From: Lacinutrix sp. MedPE-SW
Lineage (GTDB): Bacteria > Bacteroidota > Bacteroidia > Flavobacteriales > Flavobacteriaceae
Reading direction: 5' to 3'
DNA: 64,000 nt
Assembly (NCBI RefSeq): GCF_001874145.1
Contig: NZ_MPCX01000002.1
Coordinates: forward strand, 1-64,000
A program made the translations under genes and the position numbers. Positions 9,450 through 18,317 of this stretch are shown in pieces (the stretch's first letter is position 1; every line of letters starts with the position of its first letter). The notes under the pieces were generated by a model that saw nothing but the letters and a program-made list of their open reading frames with translations, did no database searches and had not been told where the DNA came from.

Positions 9450-9775
9450 ACACCTTATAAAAAATTAAAAAAAATAACACATTAAGTAACTACGTTTTTT
9501 TTTGAGTACTTTAATCACCTAACATATTTAATATAATCTTTAGCAATTTTAAAATTCTTGGTGTAATTATGGTATAAAACTACATGGCTTACACAGGTTT
9601 TTTTTCAATGTTGTTTTAACCTTTTTTCACTCATTATTTTACATAAGATTCTATAATTTTAATAATATAAAATCTCATTCTTCTACCTTATATCTTTGGT
9701 GAGATTGTAAGAAACGCCTAATAGCTTAATATAAAAACTTTAAAACATTGTAAATTTGTAATAAATTTTACTTTA
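9450..9775. other. Intergenic stretch before rsmI
   Basis: No ORF of note. It holds a 7-bp inverted repeat AATCTCA / TGAGATT (9671-9677 with 9700-9706) that brackets a -7-type box TATCTTTG (9691-9698), and a second box TAAATTTG at 9751-9758. No clear terminator for the upstream gene is seen. Confidence 0.5.
9751..9758 (+). promoter_or_regulatory. Candidate -7 box for rsmI
   Basis: TAAATTTG matches the Bacteroidetes TAnnTTTG consensus, 17 bp before the rsmI ATG. No TTG is present 17-23 bp upstream, so it is only half a promoter. Confidence 0.3.
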
Positions 9776-10450
9776 ATGGGAAAACTCTATATCGTTCCAA
9801 CTCCTATTGGAAATCTCGAAGACATGACGTTTAGAGCTGTTTCTGTGTTAGAATCTGCAGATTATATTTTAGCTGAAGACACTAGAACTTCAGGAAAACT
9901 ACTTAAACATTTTAAAATTACTACACCAATGCAAAGTCACCATATGCATAATGAGCATAAAATGGTTGACCGTTTAGTAGAGCGTATTAAAAATGGAGAA
10001 ACCATAGCGCTTATTAGCGATGCTGGAACTCCCGCAATTAGCGACCCTGGTTTTTTACTAACCAGAGCCTGTGTAGAAAACAATATTAATGTAGACTGTT
10101 TACCAGGAGCAACAGCTTTTGTTCCTGCTTTAGTAAATTCTGGTTTACCCAATGACAAATTTATTTTTGAAGGCTTTTTACCTGTGAAGAAAGGAAGACA
10201 AACACGTCTAAAACTTTTAGCCGAAGACACCAGAACACTTATTTTTTACGAAAGTCCTCACAAGCTAATTAAAACACTTGGTCATTTTTGCGAATACTTT
10301 GGCGAAGATAGACCTGTATCTGTTTCTAGAGAACTTACTAAGCTTTACGAAGAAACTATTCGCGGTACCGCAAAACAGGTTTTAGAACACTATACTAATA
10401 AACCTCCAAAAGGAGAAATAGTTATAGTTGTTGGCGGTAAAGCAAAATAG
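9776..10450 (+). CDS. rsmI: 16S rRNA (cytidine(1402)-2'-O)-methyltransferase
   Basis: Methylates the ribose of C1402 in the decoding centre of 16S rRNA, using S-adenosylmethionine. The 224-residue protein is a tetrapyrrole-methylase fold: N-terminal YIVPTPIGNLEDMTFRA, AEDTRTS, then ISDAGTPAISDPG and LPGATAFVPALVNSGLP, all hallmark RsmI motifs. The short flavobacterial form lacks the C-terminal extension found in E. coli. Start ATG 9776 gives the conserved MGKLYIVPTPIGN. It is followed by the flavoprotein at 10528 after 77 bp. Confidence 0.96.
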   Translation: MGKLYIVPTPIGNLEDMTFRAVSVLESADYILAEDTRTSGKLLKHFKITTPMQSHHMHNEHKMVDRLVERIKNGETIALISDAGTPAISDPGFLLTRACVENNINVDCLPGATAFVPALVNSGLPNDKFIFEGFLPVKKGRQTRLKLLAEDTRTLIFYESPHKLIKTLGHFCEYFGEDRPVSVSRELTKLYEETIRGTAKQVLEHYTNKPPKGEIVIVVGGKAK

Positions 10451-10527
10451 TTTCACTATAAAACTTTAAGCTTTAATTAATAAAAAACAAGGTTTACTTT
10501 TTTAACTTCAGTTTTAAAACTAAAGCT

Positions 10528-11889
10528 ATGAAAGTTAAACATTATAATGTTTTTGTTATAGGTTCTGGAATCGCTGGACAAACCGTTGCAGAAATTTGTG
10601 CAAAAAACAAATTAAAAGTAGCAATTGCAGATAATAGAGAATATGGAGGTACTTGTGCCAATAGAGGTTGCGACCCTAAAAAAATTCTTGTTCAGTTTTC
10701 TTCTTTACTTCAACGTTGTAAACAGCTAGAACATTCTGGTATTATTAAACCGCCAAAAATTAGCTGGAGCGATGTGCAAAAATTTAAAAATAAATTTGTT
10801 CAAAGTATTCCAATCGAAACTGAAAAAAATCTTCAGAATTTACATGTAGATTTATATCACCAATCTCCAGAGTTTATTAGTGAAAATGAAGTTTTAGTTG
10901 AAGGCAAAACCATCTCTGCAGACTATTTTGTAATTGCCACAGGTAAAGTACCTAGAAAATTAAAGATAAAAGGAAACAAGCATGTTGAGACTAGTGACTC
11001 AATTTTAAACTTAAATAAAATTCCTAAAACTGCAAGTTTTATTGGTTCTGGGTATGTAGGAATGGAGTTTGCTACCATGCTTGCCATTTTAGGCTCTAAA
11101 GTAACTGTTTTTGAACACGGCTCGACTGCTTTAAAAAACTTCGACCCGTTTTTAGTTGAAGCTTTAATAAATAAAATGAAATCCTTAGGTGTTACATTTA
11201 TTTTTAATGCTAAAATTGAAAAAATAGAAGCCTTAAATAAAAACAAACGTGTACACTATACTTTAAAAGGAAAAAAGCAAAAACTTAAAAGTAGAAAAGT
11301 ATTTAATACCGCTGGCCGTATACCATCTATAAAAAAATTAAAACTTGAAAATGCTAATATAGAAGCAAACGATGGTGGTATATTAGTAAACGACTATCTT
11401 CAAAGTAAAACCAACTCTAAAGTTTATGCTTGCGGTGATGTTTCTAGTTTATCACTACCCTTAACACCTCTTTCTGGTTTACAAGGTCATATTACGGGAG
11501 AAAATATAATAAACAATAACTCAAAAAAATTTCAATTCCCTTTAGTACCATCTACAGTTTTTACACAGCCCAACTTATCTATGGTAGGCTTACAAGAAGA
11601 AGAAGCAAAAAAAAGATATAAACATATTAATGTATATAAAGGAAAAGTTCCTGGTTGGTTTAATGCTAAAAAAGCAAATGAAGATACTTATGCCTTTAAA
11701 ATTATTTCAAATAAAAGAACAGATGTAATAGTTGGTGCACATATTTTAAGCGAAAAGGCAAATGAAAATATTAATATCTTTACAATGGCTATAAGTAAAG
11801 GCATAACTGTTTCAGAGTTTAAAAAACTAATTTTCACTTATCCATCTTATACTAATGATTTAAAATCTATGATGGCAAATAACGACTAA
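10528..11889 (+). CDS. Pyridine nucleotide-disulfide oxidoreductase family flavoprotein (MerA/Lpd/Gor-like)
   Basis: A 453-residue FAD/NAD(P)-binding enzyme of the glutathione reductase fold. FAD motif IGSGIAGQTVAEIC (11-24), redox-active disulfide Cys43-x4-Cys48 in GGTCANRGCDPKK, NAD(P) motif FIGSGYVGMEFA, second FAD motif VYACGDV. The C-terminal dimerisation domain lacks the His-Pro...Glu dyad that acts as acid/base in glutathione reductase and dihydrolipoamide dehydrogenase: the position reads TYPSYTND (437-444). It is therefore not a standard Lpd or Gor. Relatives with a YP.Y end are annotated as mercuric-reductase-like without evidence. Substrate unknown. The pair of cysteines argues for a redox role. 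Confidence 0.8.
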   Translation: MKVKHYNVFVIGSGIAGQTVAEICAKNKLKVAIADNREYGGTCANRGCDPKKILVQFSSLLQRCKQLEHSGIIKPPKISWSDVQKFKNKFVQSIPIETEKNLQNLHVDLYHQSPEFISENEVLVEGKTISADYFVIATGKVPRKLKIKGNKHVETSDSILNLNKIPKTASFIGSGYVGMEFATMLAILGSKVTVFEHGSTALKNFDPFLVEALINKMKSLGVTFIFNAKIEKIEALNKNKRVHYTLKGKKQKLKSRKVFNTAGRIPSIKKLKLENANIEANDGGILVNDYLQSKTNSKVYACGDVSSLSLPLTPLSGLQGHITGENIINNNSKKFQFPLVPSTVFTQPNLSMVGLQEEEAKKRYKHINVYKGKVPGWFNAKKANEDTYAFKIISNKRTDVIVGAHILSEKANENINIFTMAISKGITVSEFKKLIFTYPSYTNDLKSMMANND

Positions 11890-11908
11890 ACATTTCAATT
11901 TAAATAAA

Positions 11909-11933
11909 AAGCCAGCGCTGGCTGCGCTGGCTT
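11909..11933 (+). terminator. GC-rich hairpin after the flavoprotein gene
   Basis: Arms AAGCCAGCG / CGCTGGCTT (11909-11917 with 11925-11933), loop 7 nt, 19 bp after the stop at 11889. Only two T end the stem and the tract that follows is A-rich, so as an intrinsic terminator it is atypical in the plus direction; leftward it is followed by TTTTTAT. Its G+C is far above its surroundings. Confidence 0.5.
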
Positions 11934-12207
11934 AAAAGTAAAAAACCTACTAAAATTAATTACTCAGAAATATATTTTAAACTTTAATTGAAACAATTAT
12001 TCACAAAGCTGTTTACAGTAAATACTTTTCTGTAAAAAAGGGTTGCAAAAGTAATAACAAAAACAATATGTATTACTCTTCAATAAATAAATTTATTTGA
12101 ACTGCACAAAAATAAAATAGGATTCAATTGTAGAGAAAGTTATTAGATTATATTCTGTAATAATTCGTTAAAGTGTAATTAAAAAGATGAGTAGTAATTT
12201 TAACCCG

Positions 12208-12241
12208 ATAAAACACATAAACATCTCTTAATGTGTTTTAT
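12208..12241. repeat. Perfect 11-bp inverted repeat
   Basis: ATAAAACACAT (12208-12218) and ATGTGTTTTAT (12231-12241) with a 12-nt loop. No T tract follows either arm at once. Role unknown; it could be a second, A+T-rich stop for the leftward gene or an RNA leader element. Confidence 0.5.
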
Positions 12242-12252
12242 ACAAATAGTAA

Positions 12253-12289
12253 TAAAAAAAACCTCAACTATTATAACTGAGGTTTTTTT
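12253..12289 (-). terminator. Terminator of the AhpD-like gene
   Basis: Stem ACCTCA / TGAGGT (12261-12266 with 12278-12283) flanked by eight A on the left and seven T on the right, immediately after the stop of the leftward gene at 12300. Usable in both directions. Confidence 0.85.
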
Positions 12290-12299
12290 ATTGTTATTA

Positions 12300-12890
12300 T
12301 TAAATATGTTTTCCTACTTCAAAACCATGTTTCCCTAAATATTGGTTTCCGCTTTCAATAGCATCACCTTCAAGTGTTGTTCCCATAGAGTCATTCCAGC
12401 GGTTTAGGTAACCAAATAGAGAAATAACACCAAGCATTTCTACAATTTCTCCTTCATCCCAGTGCTCATGTAAACGTTTTTGTATATCTGCATTTACAGC
12501 ATTAGGAACTTGAGAAGCTGCTAGTGAAAAATCTAATGCAGCACGTTCTGCTTCACTAAAAGCTTCATGCGTTCTATATTCCCAAATATTATCTAACTGT
12601 TCTTGTTCTGCACCATATCTTTCGGCAGCACGAATAGCGTGAGCTTGACAATAGCGGCAACCAGTAGCATTACTACTCACCCAGGCAATCATTCGTTTTA
12701 AAGCAGAAGTTACTCGACCTTCGTTAGCCATTACTGCTTTATTTAAATTAATAAACGCTTTACTAATTGCTGGTCGTCTTTGCATGGTTAATACCGAGTT
12801 TGGGCAAAAACCTAAGGTCTCGTTAAAAAATTCGGCAAGTTTTTTTGTTTCTAAATCATGTTCTGCTTCTAAAGGCGTAACTAATGGCAT
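12300..12890 (-). CDS. Carboxymuconolactone decarboxylase family / AhpD-like peroxidase-related protein
   Basis: A 196-residue all-helical protein of the CMD superfamily. The signature is the thiol motif CRYCQAHAIRAAERYG (C-x2-C-x3-H) used by AhpD-type enzymes, in which the second cysteine attacks hydroperoxides. It matches the long peroxidase-related subgroup rather than the 120-residue CMD proper. ATG 12890 (MPLVTPLEAEHD) is the chosen start. The longer frame to 12926 adds a basic 12-residue leader with no support and would leave only 21 bp to the divergent gene. Divergent from an OsmC-type peroxidase gene at 12948, so the two may form a peroxide-detoxification pair; that link is inference. 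Confidence 0.8.
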   Translation of the reverse strand: MPLVTPLEAEHDLETKKLAEFFNETLGFCPNSVLTMQRRPAISKAFINLNKAVMANEGRVTSALKRMIAWVSSNATGCRYCQAHAIRAAERYGAEQEQLDNIWEYRTHEAFSEAERAALDFSLAASQVPNAVNADIQKRLHEHWDEGEIVEMLGVISLFGYLNRWNDSMGTTLEGDAIESGNQYLGKHGFEVGKHI

Positions 12891-12947
12891 ATATTTGTTT
12901 TTTAATAGTATTTTTGATAGTATCAATAAACGAAAAAAACTTTAATT

Positions 12948-13370
12948 ATGTCGCATAAAGTAACAACTGTTTGGAAAGAAAAAATGATTTTTGAAAGTGA
13001 TAATCCAAGTGGTTATAGTTTTAACTTAGGTGTTTCAGAAGAAGAAAACGACCCGTATAAATCGTTAAGGCCAAAAGCAGCAATGTTATCCTCTTTAGCA
13101 GCCTGTTCTGGACTAGATGTAGTTTCTGTGACCGAAAAAATGAAAACAGAATTTTCAGATTTTAAAATTGAAGTATCTGGAGAATTAACAGATGAACATC
13201 CAAAAACATACCATACCGTAACTGTAGACTACCATTTTTATGGCAAGGATTTAAACGAAAAAAAAATAAAAAAGGCTGTAGATCTATCTATTGAAAAATA
13301 TTGTGGTGTTATGGAAATGTTTAGACAATTTGCAACAGTAAACACTAAAATTCATTACCATTCAATTTAA
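12948..13370 (+). CDS. OsmC family peroxiredoxin-like protein
   Basis: Reduces organic hydroperoxides through a cysteine pair. In this 140-residue protein the peroxidatic Cys53 lies in LAACSGLDVVSV and the resolving Cys119 in KYCGVMEMF, both at family positions. Residues 20-40 carry the NPSGYSF strand. No signal peptide, cytosolic. Divergent to the AhpD-like gene (57 bp between starts) and 33 bp ahead of recJ, so it may share a transcript with recJ. A -7-type box TATTTTTG occurs at 12909-12916, without a -33 TTG at proper distance. Confidence 0.9.
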   Translation: MSHKVTTVWKEKMIFESDNPSGYSFNLGVSEEENDPYKSLRPKAAMLSSLAACSGLDVVSVTEKMKTEFSDFKIEVSGELTDEHPKTYHTVTVDYHFYGKDLNEKKIKKAVDLSIEKYCGVMEMFRQFATVNTKIHYHSI

Positions 13371-13403
13371 TAAATAGTTTATTACTAAAACACTACACTT
13401 TTA

Positions 13404-15095
13404 ATGCGTTGGACTTTAAAACCTAAACCAAATCTAGAAACCGTACAATTTTTACAACATGCTTTACAAGTAGAAGAACCTGTTGCAACACTTTTAGCGC
13501 AACGTGGCATTGAAACATACGAGCAAGCAAAAGACTTTTTTAGACCAAGTTTAAAACATTTGCACGACCCTTTTTTAATGAAGGATATGCAAAAAGCAGT
13601 AAAACGCATAGAGGTAGCTATAGCAAACAACGAAAATATTTTAGTGTATGGCGATTACGATGTAGATGGTACAACAGCGGTATCGCTTATGTCATCGTAT
13701 TTAAAAAGTGAATATCCAAACGTTGCCACTTACATTCCAGACCGTTATAACGAAGGTTACGGCATCTCTTTTCAAGGTATTGATTTTGCCGAAGACAATA
13801 ATTTCACACTAATTATTGCATTAGATTGTGGTATAAAAGCTATTGATAAAATCGCTTACGCGGAAGAAAAAAACATCGATTTTATAATTTGCGATCACCA
13901 TAGACCTGGAGACAAAGTCCCAAATGCAGTAGCCGTTTTAGACCCAAAACAAAGTGATTGTAATTACCCTTATAAAGAATTATGTGGTTGCGGCGTAGGT
14001 TTTAAATTAATACAAGCTTTAGCTTCAAAAAAAGGAAAAACCGTTGAAGATTTACAAGAATATCTAGACTTGGTTGCTACAGCAATTGGAGCAGATATTG
14101 TTCCAATAACTGGAGAAAATAGAATACTAGCTTATTTTGGTTTACAAGTAATAAATAGTGCGCCAAGAGCAGGATTTAAGGCGATAATAAATCAAATTAA
14201 AAAAGAAACACTTACCATTACAGATGTTGTGTTTGTAATTGCACCAAGAATAAATGCTGCAGGCAGAATGAAACATGGCCAATATGCCGTAGATTTATTA
14301 ACCGAAACTAATGTGCAAACTGCTCAAGTTTACGCTCAAGAAATTGAAGATTTTAATACAGATAGGCGTGAAGCCGATAAACATATTACCATAGAAGCTT
14401 TACAACAAATTGAAGATAATAACGAAAAAGACCGCTTAACCTCAGTCGTTTATCAACCAAATTGGCATAAAGGTGTTATTGGCATTGTAGCTAGTAGATT
14501 AATAGAAACCTATTATAGACCAACATTAGTATTTACAAAAAGTGGAGATAAGTTAGCAGCTTCGGCACGATCTGTAAAAGGTTTCGATGTTTATAATGCT
14601 TTAGAAGCTTGTGCTGAACATATAGAGCAATTTGGTGGTCATAAATATGCTGCTGGATTAACTTTAAAAGAGGAAAACTACGAGGCTTTTAAACAAAAGT
14701 TTGAAGAAGTAGTACAAGCTACAATAGATAAAAAACTACTAACACCAGAAATTACAATAGATAGGCAAATAGAACTTAATGATATTTCAGATAAATTCTA
14801 CAGAATATTAAGCCAATTTGCACCATTTGGTCCAGGAAATATGTCTCCTGTTTTTATGACTGACAATTTACAAGATACTGGTTATGGTAAATGTGTAGGT
14901 GAAGACGATAAACATTTACGAATAACAGTAAAACAACCTGGTAGTAATGCAATTGTTTGCATTGGTTTTGGACTTAGTGATAAGCTTAACTTAATTAAAA
15001 ATAACAAGCGTTTTAAAGCCGTTTATTCTATAGATGAAAATGAATGGCAAGGCAATGTGTCTTTACAACTAAAGTTAAGAGATTTAAAAGAATAA
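13404..15095 (+). CDS. recJ: Single-stranded-DNA-specific exonuclease RecJ
   Basis: 5'-3' ssDNA exonuclease of the DHH phosphoesterase superfamily, acting in recombination and mismatch repair. The 563 residues show motif I DYDVDGT (84-90), ALDCG (139-143), the DHH triad at 164-166 (CDHHRPG), and the DHHA1 domain with GIVASRL and GGHKYAAG. The C-terminal OB-fold region holds FGPGNMSPVF. Length and order match RecJ; all metal-binding aspartates are present. It starts 33 bp after the OsmC gene. Confidence 0.97.
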   Translation: MRWTLKPKPNLETVQFLQHALQVEEPVATLLAQRGIETYEQAKDFFRPSLKHLHDPFLMKDMQKAVKRIEVAIANNENILVYGDYDVDGTTAVSLMSSYLKSEYPNVATYIPDRYNEGYGISFQGIDFAEDNNFTLIIALDCGIKAIDKIAYAEEKNIDFIICDHHRPGDKVPNAVAVLDPKQSDCNYPYKELCGCGVGFKLIQALASKKGKTVEDLQEYLDLVATAIGADIVPITGENRILAYFGLQVINSAPRAGFKAIINQIKKETLTITDVVFVIAPRINAAGRMKHGQYAVDLLTETNVQTAQVYAQEIEDFNTDRREADKHITIEALQQIEDNNEKDRLTSVVYQPNWHKGVIGIVASRLIETYYRPTLVFTKSGDKLAASARSVKGFDVYNALEACAEHIEQFGGHKYAAGLTLKEENYEAFKQKFEEVVQATIDKKLLTPEITIDRQIELNDISDKFYRILSQFAPFGPGNMSPVFMTDNLQDTGYGKCVGEDDKHLRITVKQPGSNAIVCIGFGLSDKLNLIKNNKRFKAVYSIDENEWQGNVSLQLKLRDLKE

Positions 15096-15122
15096 TTAAT
15101 GTGTTATTTCGTTTTAACACAT

Positions 15123-16211
15123 ATGAAATTAAAAATTACAACGCTTTTATTTTTTGCCTTTGGACACAGTATTGCTCAAAACCTAGTATTAAATTCTAGT
15201 TTTGAAGCATTTAAAAACTGTCCTAAAAACAAGGGAGCTTTTCATGAAAATGTTATTAATTGGTCTTGCTCAAATTATGGTTCTACAGACTATTTTAATA
15301 ATTGCAGTAAAGATTTAGGCTTTGAAAATTATGTTGGGTTTCAAGAACCAAAAACAGGTAATGCTTACTCTGGTATTTACACCTTTGCTCCTGCAAGTTA
15401 CAGAGAATACATACAAACCAAATTAGTTTCACAACTTGCAAAAGGAACAAAATATTTAATTACATTTCAAATCAGTCTTTCAGACTGTTCTTCTCATAGC
15501 AATAACAATTTTGGAGTGCTATTTACTTCAGAAGAATTAGATAGTAAAAGCAAAAATTTTATTCATTTTAAATACTTAAAAAAAGATAATATAAAATACA
15601 AATATTCGAAAATTGAGAATAAAAGCTTTTATTCTAACACTCAAGAATGGACTAAAGTTACATTAGAATATACTGCAAATGGTTTTGAAAAATTTATGAC
15701 TATTGGAAATTTTGAAACAAATAGAGTAATTAAAATACAGGAGGTTTGGAGTACAGCAGAAAGACAATTTACTTATTATTATATAGATGATGTAAGTGTA
15801 ACAACTCTTAAACTATCAAAAAAAACGTTAAGTAAAGTTGATAAAGCAAAACCCTTAGAAACAAAAACCATTTATACTTTTAATAATGTTTTATTTGATT
15901 TCAATAAAGCCATATTAGTAAACACTTCTATAGAAGAATTAGATAAATTAAACCTTCATTTAAAAGAAAATAAAAACCTTAATATTGAAATATATGGCCA
16001 CACAGATAATGTTGGTTTAACTAAAAGAAACCAAGAATTGTCTTTACAACGTGCAAAATCTGTTTCAGAATATTTAATCTCAAAAGGTTTAAAAAAAGAA
16101 AGAATACAGTGGTTTGGTTTTGGTAGTTCTAAACCATTAGTAAAAAATTCTTCTGAAGAAAACAGAGCAAAAAACAGACGCGTTGAGTTTAAACTAATGG
16201 ATAAAAATTAA
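15123..16211 (+). CDS. OmpA family outer-membrane protein with N-terminal jelly-roll-like domain
   Basis: Signal peptide MKLKITTLLFFAFGHSIAQ, then a 200-residue N-terminal domain beginning NLVLNSSFE with cysteines and aromatic residues (WSCSNYGSTDYF) that resembles carbohydrate-binding-type jelly rolls. A C-terminal OmpA peptidoglycan-binding domain follows (about 260-362: LFDFNKAILVNTSIEEL, GHTDNVGLTKRNQELSLQRA, ENRAKNRRVEFKL). This combination is frequent in flavobacteria, where the N-terminal part presumably faces the periplasm or surface. Start placed at ATG 15123, which gives an ideal signal sequence; the frame to 15099 would spoil it. Starts 27 bp after recJ. The glycan-binding function of the N-terminal part is a guess from sequence style. 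Confidence 0.85.
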   Translation: MKLKITTLLFFAFGHSIAQNLVLNSSFEAFKNCPKNKGAFHENVINWSCSNYGSTDYFNNCSKDLGFENYVGFQEPKTGNAYSGIYTFAPASYREYIQTKLVSQLAKGTKYLITFQISLSDCSSHSNNNFGVLFTSEELDSKSKNFIHFKYLKKDNIKYKYSKIENKSFYSNTQEWTKVTLEYTANGFEKFMTIGNFETNRVIKIQEVWSTAERQFTYYYIDDVSVTTLKLSKKTLSKVDKAKPLETKTIYTFNNVLFDFNKAILVNTSIEELDKLNLHLKENKNLNIEIYGHTDNVGLTKRNQELSLQRAKSVSEYLISKGLKKERIQWFGFGSSKPLVKNSSEENRAKNRRVEFKLMDKN

Positions 16212-16264
16212 AATATAAACCTGCGTTACTTTACTTTTGTGTTTCTATAAAATTATAACGTTTA

Positions 16265-17530
16265 ATGTCTAAAAACGACCCATACGCAGCACTACGGTTT
16301 AAAGAATTTAATCTTTTTTTAATCATGCGATTTTTACTAGTTTTTGCCTGGTCTATGCAATTTATTGTTATAGAATGGCAAGTTTATGCTTTAACAAAAG
16401 ATCCTCTATCGCTTGGTATTATAGGCTTAATGGAAATTATACCTGCTTTTACTATGGCTTTATTTGCGGGACATATAGTAGACCAACGCGAAAAACGAAA
16501 CTTACTTGCTATATGTTTAGCAGCATTCTCTATTATTAGTTTTGCTTTATTCTGGTTAACATCAGATAGTGTTTCTCAAACTTGGTCTAAAAACAGCTTA
16601 TTGTATTCTATTTATGCTTTAGTGTTTTTTGGTGGTTTTTTACGTTCCTTTTTCGGGCCAACTATTTTTTCTTTAGTAGCTTTAATAGTACCAAAAAAAA
16701 TCTATCCTAATGCCGCGACATGGAATAGTTCTACTTGGCAAATGTCTCGTGTTTTAGGTGTTGCTTTTGCTGGTTTTTCTATAGGTTGGATTGGTGTTCA
16801 TTTTTCATTATGTATTGTTTTTGCTTTAGTAATGGCAGCACTATTTATGGTGTTTCAAATTTCTAAAAAACCAATACTTAATCCTAAAATTGGAGAACCT
16901 GTAATGCAAAGTTTAAAAGAAGGCGTAAGTTTTGTGTTTAAAACAAAGGCCATTTTAGGCGCTATAACATTAGATATGGTTTCGGTTTTATTTGGTGGTG
17001 CTGTAGCACTTTTAGCTGTTTTTGCTGAAGATATTTTAAAAGTTGGCCCGCAAGGTTTTGGTATTTTAGTTGCTGCTCCATCAGTTGGTGCTTTTTTAAC
17101 TATGTTAGTTACTGCGTATATTCCTATAAGTAAAAATGCAGGAATGAAATTACTTATTGCCATTTTTGGTTTTGGAGTTTGTATTGTTGTTTTTGGCTTG
17201 TCTTCAACATTTTGGATATCTGTAGTCGCACTCTTTTTTAGTGGTGTTACAGATGGTGTTTCTATGGTTATAAGGCAAACTATTCTTCAGCTTAAAACAC
17301 CAGATAATATGCGTGGTCGTGTATCGTCTGTAAATTCAATGTTTGTTGGTAGCTCTAACGAGTTAGGTGCTTTTGAAAGCGGATTAACCGCAAAACTTAT
17401 GGGCACAGCAACAGCGGTTGTTTTTGGAGGAAGCATGACGTTAATTACTGTTATTACAACAGCTATTGTATCTCCAAGTTTTAGAAAATTAGATTTAACT
17501 AAAGATTTTGAAGCAAATAATAATAGTTAA
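16265..17530 (+). CDS. MFS transporter (EntS-like exporter family)
   Basis: A 421-residue integral membrane protein with about 12 hydrophobic segments. The loop-2 signature reads GHIVDQREKRNLL, and the N-terminal motif AALRFKEFNLFLIMRFLLVFAWSMQ resembles the MFS_3 group, which includes the enterobactin exporter EntS and macrolide pumps. The conserved RGRVSSVNSMFVGSSNELGAFESG in the second half is also typical of that group. Substrate unknown. Preceded by a -7-type box TACTTTTG (16232-16239), 26 bp before the ATG. Not linked to any siderophore genes here. Confidence 0.88.
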   Translation: MSKNDPYAALRFKEFNLFLIMRFLLVFAWSMQFIVIEWQVYALTKDPLSLGIIGLMEIIPAFTMALFAGHIVDQREKRNLLAICLAAFSIISFALFWLTSDSVSQTWSKNSLLYSIYALVFFGGFLRSFFGPTIFSLVALIVPKKIYPNAATWNSSTWQMSRVLGVAFAGFSIGWIGVHFSLCIVFALVMAALFMVFQISKKPILNPKIGEPVMQSLKEGVSFVFKTKAILGAITLDMVSVLFGGAVALLAVFAEDILKVGPQGFGILVAAPSVGAFLTMLVTAYIPISKNAGMKLLIAIFGFGVCIVVFGLSSTFWISVVALFFSGVTDGVSMVIRQTILQLKTPDNMRGRVSSVNSMFVGSSNELGAFESGLTAKLMGTATAVVFGGSMTLITVITTAIVSPSFRKLDLTKDFEANNNS

Positions 17531-17587
17531 GCTCTAATTTTTTTAGCAAGGAAATACCCTTAGAATAGATTAAAAATAAAATTCTGT

Positions 17588-17595
17588 TATATTTG
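17588..17595 (+). promoter_or_regulatory. Candidate -7 box for the peptidoglycan-binding protein gene
   Basis: TATATTTG, exact match to TAnnTTTG, 27 bp before the ATG at 17623. No TTG in the -33 position. Confidence 0.35.
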
Positions 17596-17622
17596 TGTAA
17601 ATAGCTATTTATTCTTTCTCAA

Positions 17623-18282
17623 ATGAAAAAAATTCTCATTTTTATTTTAATTGTTATCGTATTAATCTTTGCTTACGGTCAATATAAGGACTACCAACGG
17701 TTTCATCCTAAAAACGCAAATATTACAGCTTCAAAAAACATAGATTTAAACTACCATAACCCTTCTACAGTATCTAATTATTTTGAAGCGATAGAAGCAG
17801 CCAATAATTACATGCAAATGCAGTGGAGTGTAAATAATATTGATGTTAGAAGCCCTGAGAATGATGATGAAACAACAACTTTAGCAGTAAACCAATATGG
17901 GAAGAAAATAGCTAAAGTTAATTTTTATAAAGCAATTTTAGAACAATCACAAAGTTTAAAAAAAGAAGGTTTAAACAATAATGATATTAAGCTTTTAGAA
18001 TCAAAAAATCTTTCGTTTTCAGATTTACGTGAAACTGAAACAGCTTCAAAATATAAAGCTATGATAAAAGAAATGTTGCCTGAAAGAACGTTATACTCTG
18101 GAGAAAAAAGTGCTTTTATATATGAAATGCAAAAACTTTTAGTTGCTAAAGGTTTTGATATTCCAATAGATGGCGTTTACCAAAAAAAAACGTCTGATGC
18201 TTTAAAAACATTTGAGGAAAAAAACAATCTATTTCCCGATGGCAAAATAGATGCTATGAGTTTAGATTTATTACTTAATTAG
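17623..18282 (+). CDS. Membrane-anchored protein with C-terminal peptidoglycan-binding domain
   Basis: 219 residues. A single N-terminal membrane anchor (MKKILIFILIVIVLIFAYG) is followed by a charged extracytoplasmic region (25-150) without recognised domains. Residues about 155-219 form a PG_binding_1-type three-helix module: SAFIYEMQKLLVAKGFDIPIDGVYQKKT with the D-G-x-Y/F turn, then TFEEKNNLFPDGKID. No catalytic domain is visible, so it is probably a wall-attached structural or regulatory factor. The next gene (18318, polytopic membrane protein) follows after 35 bp and has only a TTG start, which suggests a two-gene unit. Confidence 0.75.
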   Translation: MKKILIFILIVIVLIFAYGQYKDYQRFHPKNANITASKNIDLNYHNPSTVSNYFEAIEAANNYMQMQWSVNNIDVRSPENDDETTTLAVNQYGKKIAKVNFYKAILEQSQSLKKEGLNNNDIKLLESKNLSFSDLRETETASKYKAMIKEMLPERTLYSGEKSAFIYEMQKLLVAKGFDIPIDGVYQKKTSDALKTFEEKNNLFPDGKIDAMSLDLLLN

Positions 18283-18317
18283 ATCCTTTTTTAGTTTTTA
18301 AAACCAAATCTCCTAAC

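Larger units (their letters stand above)
11890..12299. other. Intergenic stretch with three hairpins
   Basis: No convincing ORF in 410 bp. It contains a GC-rich hairpin at 11909-11933, an 11-bp perfect inverted repeat at 12208-12241 and the terminator at 12253-12289. The part from 11940 to 12200 is A+T rich with no structure I can identify. Confidence 0.5.
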
